From Actinomycetes bacterium (GTDB lineage: Bacteria > Actinomycetota > Thermoleophilia > BMS3ABIN01): DNA of 64,000 bases. Positions 40,452-48,715 of the stretch are shown piece by piece. Each line of letters starts with the position of its first letter. The stretch's first letter is position 1. The DNA lies in NCBI GenBank assembly GCA_021791195.1, contig JAJYXB010000007.1:124001-188000 (forward strand), read 5' to 3'. Made by a program: the position numbers and the translations under genes. The notes beneath the pieces are model-generated. The model searched no databases. It was given only the letters and a program-made list of their open reading frames with translations, and was not told the DNA's origin.

Positions 40452-41465
40452 TTGTCTGCTGTCACCATGAAAGAACTGCTTGAGTCCGGAGTCCATTTCG
40501 GACACCAGACCCGCCGCTGGAATCCCCGGATGAAGCCCTACATCTTCACCGAGCGCGGCGGCATCTACATCATCGACCTCCAGAAGACGATCAGGCTGAT
40601 CGACAAGGCCTTTGACTTCGTCAAAGACCTGACCGCTGACGGCAAGATGGTGCTGTTCGTCGGCACCAAGAAGCAGTGCCAGGACACCATCGCCGATGAA
40701 GCGACGCGCTCCGGCATGCCTTATGTCTCGCACCGGTGGCTGGGCGGTCTGCTGACCAATTACGCCACGATCTCGCAGCGCATCAAGCGGATGCACGAGC
40801 TGCGCCGCCTGCGCGACGAGGGCCAGCTGGAACTGCTGCCCACCAAGGAGCGCATGGTGCGCCTGGCGGAGCTGCGCAAGCTGGAGCAGAACCTGGGCGG
40901 CGTGGCCGATATGGACAAACTGCCGGCGGCCATCTTCGTGATCGACCCGCGGCGCGAGGCCATCGTCATCCGCGAAGCCCGAAAGCTGGGCATCCCCGTG
41001 GTGGCGCTGGTGGACACCAACTGCAATCCGGACGACGCCGATTTCGTCATCCCCGGCAACGACGACGCCATCCGCTCCTGCGGCCTGATCATCCGGGCCA
41101 TGGCCGACGGCGTCCTCGAGGGCAGGCAGCTGCTCACCGAGAAGGAGATGCGGGCGGCCGCCGCGGCGCAGAGGGAAGCCGCTGAGCGGGCCGCCGCCGA
41201 AAAGGCCGCAGCCGAGAAAGCGGCGGCGGAGCAGGCCCAGGCCGGCAAGGAGGCAGGCAAGCCCGGTGAGAAGCCCGCCGCGGGCAAGGAGGCGCCCAGG
41301 CCGGCGAAGGCCGCCAGGCCAAGGCCGAGGCCGAAGACCGCCAAGCCGAAGGCTGAGGCCGCCGAGCCGAAGGCCGCACCGGCCTCGTCCGAGGGCAAGC
41401 CGGCGGAGGTCAAGGAAGAAGCAGCCGGCGACGCCGCCAAGGAAGCCGGCGGCGATAAGGAATGA
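40452..41465 (+). CDS. rpsB: Ribosomal protein S2 with long C-terminal extension
   Basis: S2 of the small subunit. Motifs: TMKELLESGVHFGHQTRRWN, YIIDLQKTIRLIDKA, KKQCQDTIADEA, RWLGGLLTNYATI and DTNCNPDDADFVIPGNDDA. The TTG at 40452 is chosen because it follows AAAGGA and gives the actinobacterial-type start M-S-A-V-T-M; the longer ATG frame runs through the leader. The core ends near residue 230; about 105 extra residues are Ala/Lys/Glu/Pro-rich and probably disordered. Leader attenuator and downstream hairpin suggest graded expression with tsf. Confidence 0.96.
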   Translation: MSAVTMKELLESGVHFGHQTRRWNPRMKPYIFTERGGIYIIDLQKTIRLIDKAFDFVKDLTADGKMVLFVGTKKQCQDTIADEATRSGMPYVSHRWLGGLLTNYATISQRIKRMHELRRLRDEGQLELLPTKERMVRLAELRKLEQNLGGVADMDKLPAAIFVIDPRREAIVIREARKLGIPVVALVDTNCNPDDADFVIPGNDDAIRSCGLIIRAMADGVLEGRQLLTEKEMRAAAAAQREAAERAAAEKAAAEKAAAEQAQAGKEAGKPGEKPAAGKEAPRPAKAARPRPRPKTAKPKAEAAEPKAAPASSEGKPAEVKEEAAGDAAKEAGGDKE

Positions 41466-41466
41466 C

Positions 41467-41488
41467 CCGCGGCCGCGCCGCGGTTTTT
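41467..41488 (+). terminator. Intrinsic terminator between rpsB and tsf
   Basis: CCGCGGC (41467-41473) and GCCGCGG (41477-41483) around CGC, then TTTTT. Likely partial, lowering tsf expression relative to rpsB. Confidence 0.7.
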
Positions 41489-41531
41489 CATAACATTTTT
41501 TCGTGACATCAAGTAACAGAGAGGTGCTTAA

Positions 41532-42131
41532 GTGGCAGTCAGCGCGAAAGAAGTAAAGGCGCTCCGGGATCAGACCGGCGCCGGCATGATGGATTGCAAG
41601 AAGGCGCTTGCCGAATCCGGCGGCGACGTGGAGGAAGCTGTCAAGCTGCTGAGGACCAAGGGACTGGCCGACGCCGCCAAGCGCAGCGGCCGGGTAACGA
41701 CCCAGGGGCTGGTCGACAGCTATATCCACGCCGGCGGCAAGATCGGCGTGCTGGTCGAGGTCGGCTGCGAGACCGACTTCGTCGCCAAGACCGATGATTT
41801 CCAGACCTTCGTCCACGACATCGCCATGCATGTGGCGGCCGCGGCGCCGAAATACATCAGCCGCGAAGACGTGCCGGCTGAGGAGACCGAAGCCGAGCTG
41901 TGCATCTACAAGGAGCAGGCGAAAGCCACCGGCAAGCCTGAGAATATCCTGGAGAAGATCGCGCACGGCAAGCTGGAGAAGTATTACACCCAGGTCTGCC
42001 TGCTGGAGCAGGCTTTCGTCAAGGACGACCAGTTCACCATCGAGCAGCTCCGCGGCCACCTGTCGGGCAAGATCGGCGAAAACGTCGAGATCAAGCGCTT
42101 CGCCCGCTTCGAGCTGGGCAAGGAAGAATAG
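41532..42131 (+). CDS. tsf: Elongation factor Ts
   Basis: Guanine nucleotide exchange factor for EF-Tu. The 199-residue product has the signature VKALRDQTGAGMMDCKKAL (N-terminal domain) and GCETDFVAKTDDF (exchange loop). It is the short form with one core subdomain, as in several Gram-positive lineages. Start is GTG at 41532 after GAGAGG. Confidence 0.96.
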   Translation: MAVSAKEVKALRDQTGAGMMDCKKALAESGGDVEEAVKLLRTKGLADAAKRSGRVTTQGLVDSYIHAGGKIGVLVEVGCETDFVAKTDDFQTFVHDIAMHVAAAAPKYISREDVPAEETEAELCIYKEQAKATGKPENILEKIAHGKLEKYYTQVCLLEQAFVKDDQFTIEQLRGHLSGKIGENVEIKRFARFELGKEE

Positions 42132-42161
42132 TCCGGTGCCGGGCATGAGGCGGGAGAAAAG

Positions 42162-42932
42162 GTGACCGCGGATACCAGATCGGGGCTGGCCGGCTACGCG
42201 GGCAAGCCCGCGGTCTTCAAGCGGGTGCTGATCAAACTTTCCGGCCAGGCGCTGCAGGGCGAGGACCGCCACAGCATCGATCCCGCGAAAATCCACGCCA
42301 TCTCCGAGCAGATCGGCATGGCGGCCGGGCGCGGCGTGGAGATCGCCATCGTCGTCGGCGCCGGCAATATTTTCCGTGGCGTAGCCGGCAGCGCCCATGG
42401 CATGGACCGCGCCACCGGCGACTACATGGGCATGATCGCCACCGTCCTCAACGCGCTGGCGCTGCAGGACGGCATGGAGAAGATGGGCCTGGAGACGCGT
42501 GTGCTCTCCGCCATCCACATGCAGGAGGTAGCCGAGCCCTATATCCGCCGCCGCGCCATGCGCCACCTGGAGAAGAAGCGCATCGTCATCTTCGCGGCCG
42601 GGACAGGAAACCCGTATTTCACCACCGACACCGCGTCGGCGCTGCGCGCGCTTGAAATCAATGCCGAAGCCATCCTGATGGCCAAGCGCAAGTATGACGG
42701 CGTCTACGATTCCGATCCCGAGACCAATCCCGACGCCGTCTTCCTTCCCGAAGTGACCCATCTGGAAGCCATCGAGCGGGGCCTGAAGGTGATGGACACC
42801 ACCGCGCTTTCGCTGTGCATGGACAACAACCTGCCACTCTACGTATTCAACATGACCGAGGCGGCAAACATCCACCGCGTGCTTTCTGGCGAAAGAGCCG
42901 GAACTGTAGTAAGCTCACCGGCGAAAAGGTAA
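42162..42932 (+). CDS. pyrH: UMP kinase
   Basis: Phosphorylates UMP to UDP. Motifs: [58 protein letters not shown] and [13 protein letters not shown]. Start is GTG at 42162, giving about 18 residues more than the conserved core; GGGAG is placed correctly. It is followed by frr in the usual translation/lipid order. Confidence 0.96.
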   Translation: MTADTRSGLAGYAGKPAVFKRVLIKLSGQALQGEDRHSIDPAKIHAISEQIGMAAGRGVEIAIVVGAGNIFRGVAGSAHGMDRATGDYMGMIATVLNALALQDGMEKMGLETRVLSAIHMQEVAEPYIRRRAMRHLEKKRIVIFAAGTGNPYFTTDTASALRALEINAEAILMAKRKYDGVYDSDPETNPDAVFLPEVTHLEAIERGLKVMDTTALSLCMDNNLPLYVFNMTEAANIHRVLSGERAGTVVSSPAKR

Positions 42933-42946
42933 GTGGGGAGGCCCGC

Positions 42947-43513
42947 ATGAACGAGATGGTTGAAGAGTTCTTCAATGACGGCCGTGAGCGGATGGACAAG
43001 GCTGTGACAGCCACCCGCAACGAATTCAATTCGATCCGCACCGGAAGGGCCTCTACGTCGCTGCTGGACCGCATCAGCGTCGATTATTACGGCGCCCGCA
43101 CGCCGCTCAAGCAGCTGGCCAACATCAGCGCCCCGGAACCGCGGCTGCTGGTGATCACTCCCTACGACAAGAGCGCCATCAAGGAAATCGAGCACTCGAT
43201 CATGGAATCGGAGCTGGGCCTGAACCCCAGCAACGACGGCGCGCTCATCAGGCTGAGCATCCCGGAGCTGACCGAGGAGCGCCGGCGCGAGCTGGTGAAA
43301 GTGGTCAAGGGGCTGTCCGAGAACGGCCGCGTCGCGGTCAGGAATATCCGCCGCGACGTCATCCATGAACTCAAGAAGCTGCAGAAAGACGGGGACATCT
43401 CCGAGGACGAGCTGCGCTGGGCTGAAGAAGAGCTGCAGAAAGTCACCGACGGCCACACCGAGCAGATCGACGAGATGCTGAAGCACAAGGAGGCGGAAAT
43501 CCTGGAGGTATGA
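42947..43513 (+). CDS. frr: Ribosome recycling factor
   Basis: A 188-residue RRF that splits post-termination ribosomes with EF-G. Motifs: NSIRTGRASTSLLDRISVDYY, SAPEPRLLVITPYDKSAI (quoted in part), LIRLSIPELTEERRRELVK and the C-terminal IDEMLKHKEAEIL. ATG at 42947 follows GGGGAGG; an upstream in-frame ATG inside pyrH is rejected. uppS starts two bases after the stop. Confidence 0.96.
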   Translation: MNEMVEEFFNDGRERMDKAVTATRNEFNSIRTGRASTSLLDRISVDYYGARTPLKQLANISAPEPRLLVITPYDKSAIKEIEHSIMESELGLNPSNDGALIRLSIPELTEERRRELVKVVKGLSENGRVAVRNIRRDVIHELKKLQKDGDISEDELRWAEEELQKVTDGHTEQIDEMLKHKEAEILEV

Positions 43514-43514
43514 T

Positions 43515-44261
43515 GTGAGCCTGTTCGACCTCCTGAGAAATCTTCGCCGGGTGCAGACTTCCCGCGAAGATTTTTTAATGAGCGGTGAACCGCCCCGTTA
43601 CGTGGCCGTTATCATGGACGGTAACGGCCGCTGGGCCGCCCGCCGGCATCTGCCGGCCATCGCCGGCCACCGCGAAGGCGCCAGGGCGCTGAAGCGGATC
43701 ATCAAGGCTTCGCATAACGCCGGCGTCAGGGAGCTGACGGTTTATGCTTTCTCGACCGAGAACTGGCAGCGGCCGCGCGAGGAGGTCGACGCCCTGATGG
43801 ACATGTTCGCCGAGCTGATCGACAGGGAAGTGCCCGAGCTCAACGATGAGCGCGTGCGGGTCAGTTTCATCGGCCGGCGCCGGGAGCTCTCCGAGCGCCT
43901 GCTGGGCCGCATCCGCTGGGCCGAGGAGCTTACGGCCGGCAACCGGGAGATGACCCTGTTCATTGCATTTAACTACGGCGGCCGCGCCGAGATCGCCGAC
44001 GCGGCCAAGGCGGCCGCCGCCGCCGGTTTTGACGGAGGCGAAGAAGATTTTGGCAGATTCATGTATGCACCCGACATGCACGATCCTGAACTGCTTATCC
44101 GCACCAGCGGCGAGCAGCGCGTCAGCAACTTCCTGCTGTGGCAATGCGCCTACAGCGAGCTTTACTTCTCTGACAGGATGTGGCCGGATTTCCGGGACGA
44201 GGACCTCGCCGCCGCCTTCAACGATTTCAGCCGCCGCAGCCGCCGGTTCGGAGCCCGCTAG
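43515..44261 (+). CDS. uppS: Isoprenyl (undecaprenyl-type) diphosphate synthase
   Basis: Cis-prenyltransferase that makes the lipid carrier for wall synthesis. Motifs: VAVIMDGNGRWA with the catalytic aspartate, GHREGARALKRII, YAFSTENWQRP, FAFNYGG-type FIAFNYGGRAEI, and LLIRTSGEQRVSNFLLWQ. GTG at 43515 or an internal ATG at 43578 (MSGEPPRYVAVIMDG) may be the start. cdsA follows at three bases. Chain length cannot be read from the sequence. Confidence 0.95.
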   Translation: MSLFDLLRNLRRVQTSREDFLMSGEPPRYVAVIMDGNGRWAARRHLPAIAGHREGARALKRIIKASHNAGVRELTVYAFSTENWQRPREEVDALMDMFAELIDREVPELNDERVRVSFIGRRRELSERLLGRIRWAEELTAGNREMTLFIAFNYGGRAEIADAAKAAAAAGFDGGEEDFGRFMYAPDMHDPELLIRTSGEQRVSNFLLWQCAYSELYFSDRMWPDFRDEDLAAAFNDFSRRSRRFGAR

Positions 44262-44264
44262 ACA

Positions 44265-45056
44265 GTGCTGATCACACGCGCACTCATCGGCATCCTGGGC
44301 GTGCCCCTGGCGATCCTGGTCATTTATTACGGCGGCGTTTTCCTGCTGGTGTCCCTCATCCTGCTGACGCTGCTGGGACTGCATGAGTTCTACCACATGA
44401 CCGCCGCATACCGGCCCAACCGCCTGGCGGGATATCTGGGCGCGGTGCTGGTGCTCGTGGGCGCCTATACCGGCCTGCTGGAGGGCACGCTCAGAGGCGC
44501 CATCTATCTTTTCGGACTCACTTTCCTGCTGAGCGCCATCCGCGGGCTGCGCCCGGGGATGATTGTGGAGATGGCGGTTACTTATTTCGGCGCATTCTAT
44601 CTCAGCGTCGGCTTCGCCCACATCCTCCTGCTGCGCTCGCCGGCTTTCGGCATCAGCCTGACGATCGTCGTGCTGCTGGCCACGTGGACCTCGGACACCC
44701 TTGCTTACGTCGTCGGCCATTACTACGGCCATCGCCCCATCTCGCCAGTCGTCTCGCCGCACAAGACGATCGAGGGCACGCTGGCCGGGTTTTTGGGGGC
44801 GATCCTGGTGGTGCTGGTGGCCGGCAAGTCGCTGGACTGGATGAGTTCGGGGCAGTTTTTCATCCTGGGCGTGGCGCTGGCTGTGGCGGCGCCCGTGGGC
44901 GACCTGTTTGAGTCCTATCTCAAAAGAGCATCACAGGTTAAGGACGCGGGCACGATCATCCCCGGACACGGCGGCATCCTCGACCGGTTCGACTCGCTGC
45001 TGTTCGCCGGGGTTACCGCTTTCTACCTGGTGTCGGCGCTTGTCGGCGTTAAGTAG
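44265..45056 (+). CDS. cdsA: Phosphatidate cytidylyltransferase
   Basis: Makes CDP-diacylglycerol for phospholipids. A 263-residue membrane protein with about eight helices, and the C-terminal CDS signature spread over SYLKRASQVKDAGTIIPGHG and GILDRFDSLL. Start is GTG at 44265. Its product feeds CDP-alcohol phosphotransferases such as the one encoded at 60598-61170. Confidence 0.95.
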   Translation: MLITRALIGILGVPLAILVIYYGGVFLLVSLILLTLLGLHEFYHMTAAYRPNRLAGYLGAVLVLVGAYTGLLEGTLRGAIYLFGLTFLLSAIRGLRPGMIVEMAVTYFGAFYLSVGFAHILLLRSPAFGISLTIVVLLATWTSDTLAYVVGHYYGHRPISPVVSPHKTIEGTLAGFLGAILVVLVAGKSLDWMSSGQFFILGVALAVAAPVGDLFESYLKRASQVKDAGTIIPGHGGILDRFDSLLFAGVTAFYLVSALVGVK

Positions 45057-45092
45057 GCCGGCCCGCCGGGAAAAATCATTCCGGTTGAAACT

Positions 45093-46238
45093 ATGACGAA
45101 ACGAATCCTGATATTAGGCTCCACCGGCTCCATCGGCGTTCAGGCGCTCGAGGTCATCTCGGAGACGCCCGGACTCGAAGTCGCCGGCCTGGCTGCCGGC
45201 GCCAACTACCGCCTGCTGATCGAGCAGGCGCAGCGGTTCGGCGCCGCTGAAGTGGCGATCGTCGACGAGACGGCCGGCAGCAAGGTGATGTCGGCGCTGC
45301 CGGAGGCAACGGTGCGCTCCGGACCCGGCTGCATCCGCGGCCTGGTGGAGGAGACCGGGTGTGACATCGTCCTCAACGCCGTGGTCGGAGCCGCCGGCCT
45401 GGAAGCGACCGTGGCGGCGCTGGAACACGGCCGTGACCTGGCGCTGGCCAACAAGGAGAGCCTCGTGGTCGCCGGCGGTTTCGTGATGCAGATGGCCGCG
45501 GAGAAGGGCGTGCGCATCCTGCCAGTCGATTCCGAGCACAGCGCCATCTTCCAGTGCCTGCGGGGACAGCCACAGCCGCGGCGCCTCTATCTCACTGCTT
45601 CGGGAGGGCCGTTCTTCGGCAAGACGGCGGACGAGCTGGCCTCCGTGACGCCGGAGGAAGCACTGGCGCACCCCCGCTGGGAGATGGGCAACAAGATCAC
45701 CGTCGATTCGGCCACGCTGATGAACAAAGGGCTGGAGATCATCGAGGCCCACCATCTCTTTGGCGTCGGCTATAATGAGATCGAGGTGATCGTCCATCCG
45801 CAATCGGTTGTACATTCCCTGGTGGAGTTCGCCGACGGTTCCATGCTGGCACAGCTGGGAATCCCGTCGATGAAGCTGCCGATCGCTTATGCGCTCAATC
45901 ATCCGGAGCGCCTGCCGGTTTCGCAGGCGCGGCTGGATCTTGCCGCCCTGGGCCGGCTGACGTTCTTCGAGCCGGATCTGGAGGCCTTCCCCTGCCTCAG
46001 GCTCTCGATGGAGGCCGGCCGGCGCGGCGGCGGCGCGCCGATCGCGCTGAACGCCGCCAACGAGATCGCGGTAGCCTCGTTCCTGACCGGCCGCATCAGG
46101 TTTCAGGCGATCGCCGGCATCGTCGAGCAGACGCTCACCTCGCTGGACGGCAAACTGCCTTCCCGCATCGGCAGCCTCGAGGAGATCGAGGAGATCGACC
46201 GGCAGGCACGCCTGCTGGCGGAAGCGCTAATAGATTGA
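45093..46238 (+). CDS. dxr: 1-Deoxy-D-xylulose 5-phosphate reductoisomerase
   Basis: First committed step of the MEP pathway. 381 residues: NADPH motif LILGSTGSIGVQALEVI, ALANKESLVVAGG, PVDSEHSAIFQ, LTASGGPFFG, HPRWEMGNKITVDSATLMNK (20 residues) and NAANEIAVASFL. Supplies isoprenoid units, also used by UppS. Confidence 0.96.
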   Translation: MTKRILILGSTGSIGVQALEVISETPGLEVAGLAAGANYRLLIEQAQRFGAAEVAIVDETAGSKVMSALPEATVRSGPGCIRGLVEETGCDIVLNAVVGAAGLEATVAALEHGRDLALANKESLVVAGGFVMQMAAEKGVRILPVDSEHSAIFQCLRGQPQPRRLYLTASGGPFFGKTADELASVTPEEALAHPRWEMGNKITVDSATLMNKGLEIIEAHHLFGVGYNEIEVIVHPQSVVHSLVEFADGSMLAQLGIPSMKLPIAYALNHPERLPVSQARLDLAALGRLTFFEPDLEAFPCLRLSMEAGRRGGGAPIALNAANEIAVASFLTGRIRFQAIAGIVEQTLTSLDGKLPSRIGSLEEIEEIDRQARLLAEALID

Positions 46239-46253
46239 TCTACAGGTAGTAAA

Positions 46254-47321
46254 TTGCTAATATTCATTTCCATCGTCGGCATCGGGCTCCTGATCCTGGT
46301 GCACGAAGCCGGTCATTTCATCGTCGCCAGGCTCTGCGGCATGAAAGCGGAGAAATTCTACCTCGGCTTCCCGCCGGCAGTCATCAAAAAGAAGATGGGG
46401 GAGACCGAATACGGCGTCGGTTTCATCCCGCTGGGCGGCTACGTGAAGATCATGGGCATGTCCCGCGAGGAAGAGGTCCCCGAGGGGGAAGAAGGGCGCG
46501 CCTATTATTCCCAGCCGGTGTGGCAGCGGGTGCTGACGATCGCCGCCGGCCCGGCGATGAACGTGCTGCTGGCGCTGCTGCTCTTCTTTGCCTTCTACTG
46601 GGTGGCCGAGCCGGATTACCGTGCCAACACCACCATCCACAGCGTTCAGTCAGGCACCGGCGCCCAGGCGGCCGGTCTCCAGCCCGACGACCGCCTGCTG
46701 GCCATCGACGGAGTCAGCTCAAATAACGCCGAAACGCTGCGCTCCCTGCTGCGAAGCAAGCCCGACCAGCCGGTAACCCTGACCGTCGAGCGCAACGGCC
46801 AGACGCTGACTGTCACGGCCAACGTCGGCCACGCGCCGGGCGATCCTTCCCAGGGGTTTCTGGGAATCGCCTTTGGCGCCGACCTGGTGGGAACCAAATC
46901 CATGCCGATCGGCGACGCCGCCAAAAACGCGTTCATGGACCTGGGCTCCATCACCAAAGAAGTGTTTGTCGCCATAAAAAACCTGTTTGTCAGTCAGCAG
47001 AGCCGCTCCGAGCTGTCATCACCGATCGGCATCGTGGCGATCTCGTCGCAGACGATCAAGCTGGGCTGGGGCGTTTACATCCGCGTGCTCGGTTTCATCA
47101 GCCTGCAGCTGGCGATCTTCAACCTGCTGCCGCTGCTGCCACTGGACGGCGGCCATGTGCTTTTCAACGTGCTGGAAAAGATCAAGGGCTCGCCGATCAA
47201 AAAAGAGACTTTCGAGCGCGTCTCCGTGGTCGGACTGGGGCTGTTTGCGATATTGTTCATCATGGGCCTGGTCAACGACATCCAGCGGCTGCTGGGACCC
47301 GGCTTCGGCATCGGACCGTAA
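46254..47321 (+). CDS. rseP: Site-2 zinc metalloprotease RseP/RasP
   Basis: Intramembrane protease that cuts anti-sigma factors and signal-peptide remnants. 355 residues: HEAGH in the first helix (zinc site), GFIPLGGYVKIMG, a PDZ domain (about 125-205), and NLLPLLPLDGGHVLF with the third zinc ligand. Start TTG at 46254, fifteen bases after dxr, because the first helix (MLIFISIVGIGLLILV) begins there. The dxr-rseP-ispG order is common in actinobacteria. Confidence 0.95.
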   Translation: MLIFISIVGIGLLILVHEAGHFIVARLCGMKAEKFYLGFPPAVIKKKMGETEYGVGFIPLGGYVKIMGMSREEEVPEGEEGRAYYSQPVWQRVLTIAAGPAMNVLLALLLFFAFYWVAEPDYRANTTIHSVQSGTGAQAAGLQPDDRLLAIDGVSSNNAETLRSLLRSKPDQPVTLTVERNGQTLTVTANVGHAPGDPSQGFLGIAFGADLVGTKSMPIGDAAKNAFMDLGSITKEVFVAIKNLFVSQQSRSELSSPIGIVAISSQTIKLGWGVYIRVLGFISLQLAIFNLLPLLPLDGGHVLFNVLEKIKGSPIKKETFERVSVVGLGLFAILFIMGLVNDIQRLLGPGFGIGP

Positions 47322-47384
47322 CTTTGGAGCTCGCGACGCCTGGCCTTTTATTCCAGGTTCGCCAGCAGGAAACTCAGGGCAGGT

Positions 47385-48437
47385 ATGGCCAGTAAAATCC
47401 AGATAAGGATCGGCAACGTCCCTATCGGCGGCGGCGCCCCGGTGGCGGTGCAATCGATGACCAGCACCGATACCCGGGACGCCGAAGCGACGCTGGGCCA
47501 GATACGCTCCCTGGCCGCCTACGGCTGCGAGATCGCGCGGGTAGCCGTGCCTGACGAAGCGGCGGTCGCGGCGCTGGAGCGGATCACCGCCGAGTCGCCG
47601 CTGCCGGTGGTAGCCGATGTACATTTCCAGGCGCGGCTGGCGATCGCCTCCGTTGCCGCCGGCGCCGCCGGGCTGCGCATCAACCCCGGCAACATCGGCA
47701 GCCGCGAGCGGGTCGCCGCCGTGGTGGAAGCCGCCCGGCAGGCGGATATCCCCATCCGCATCGGTGTCAACGCCGGCTCTCTGCCAAAGGCGAAGCGCCG
47801 GCAGGCCGAAAGCGATCCGGTCGCCGCGCTGGTGGAGACCACGCTTGATTTCGTGCAGATGTTTGAGGACATGGATTTCCACAATTTCAAAGTGTCGGCC
47901 AAGTCCTCGTCCGTGCCGGAAACCATCGGCGCCAACCTGGCGCTGGCAAACCTGATCGATTATCCCCTGCACCTGGGCATCACTGAAGCCGGCACCAGGT
48001 GGGCGGGTTCCATCCGCAGCGCCGCCGGCATCGGCGCGCTGCTGGCGCGGGGAGTGGGGGATACCATCAGGGTCTCACTCACCGGCGATCCGGTGGAGGA
48101 GGTCAGAACGGCCTACGAGCTGCTGCAGTGCCTCGGGCTCAGGGAGCGCGGCGCATCTTTGATCTCGTGTCCTACATGTGGCAGAACCGAGATCGACGTC
48201 GAGGCGATCGCCGTGGAGGTCGAGGAAAGGCTGCGCGGCTATGAACGGAAGCTCGAAGTGGCGGTGATGGGCTGCGTGGTCAACGGTCCCGGCGAGGCGC
48301 GCCGGGCCGACTACGGCATCGCCGGCGGCAGGGGAGAAGGTCTCATCTTTGCCCACGGTGAGCCCATCCGGAAAGTGGCCGCCGAACGCCTGGTGGCGGC
48401 GCTGTTTGAGGAAATCGAAAAGAACGAAGCGCTCTGA
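47385..48437 (+). CDS. ispG: 4-Hydroxy-3-methylbut-2-enyl diphosphate synthase
   Basis: MEP pathway Fe-S enzyme. 350 residues: VAVQSMTSTDTRDAEAT, VADVHFQARLAI, LRINPGNIG, and the 4Fe-4S ligands in LISCPTCGRTEID and MGCVVNGPGEAR. Works with dxr product lines; ispH is not in the window. Dependence on Fe-S assembly links it to the nifS/iscU group. Confidence 0.96.
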   Translation: MASKIQIRIGNVPIGGGAPVAVQSMTSTDTRDAEATLGQIRSLAAYGCEIARVAVPDEAAVAALERITAESPLPVVADVHFQARLAIASVAAGAAGLRINPGNIGSRERVAAVVEAARQADIPIRIGVNAGSLPKAKRRQAESDPVAALVETTLDFVQMFEDMDFHNFKVSAKSSSVPETIGANLALANLIDYPLHLGITEAGTRWAGSIRSAAGIGALLARGVGDTIRVSLTGDPVEEVRTAYELLQCLGLRERGASLISCPTCGRTEIDVEAIAVEVEERLRGYERKLEVAVMGCVVNGPGEARRADYGIAGGRGEGLIFAHGEPIRKVAAERLVAALFEEIEKNEAL

Positions 48438-48442
48438 ACCTG

Positions 48443-48473
48443 CCCCTGCGCGCCCCGCGCCCGCAGGGGGTTT
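48443..48473 (+). terminator. Terminator-like hairpin after ispG
   Basis: CCCCTGCG (48443-48450) pairs with CGCAGGGG (48462-48469), then GTTT. The T-tract is short, so termination may be inefficient. Confidence 0.5.
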
Positions 48474-48715
48474 GAATACGCAGGATGCCGGGGCATCCCC
48501 CAGAGACGCCCCGGCAAACAAGCGTAGGCCAAAACCACATAAAACCGGCATCTAAACCGAGCTGCCATAAATTTCCCTCTTCTTTAGACTTACCCCGTTA
48601 GCCGCCCGAGAAACAGCTTGCCGGCCACGATATCGCTTCAAACCGGCCCTTGCCGGACCGCGACGTCACCGGCGCTTGCACTTCCATGGCCGGAATCTGT
48701 AGGCTTAAGGCCGTC

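Noticed and set aside
40293-42875. 860-codon open frame antisense to rpsB-tsf-pyrH
   Set aside because: High GC keeps antisense frames open; the sense-strand proteins are clearly conserved.
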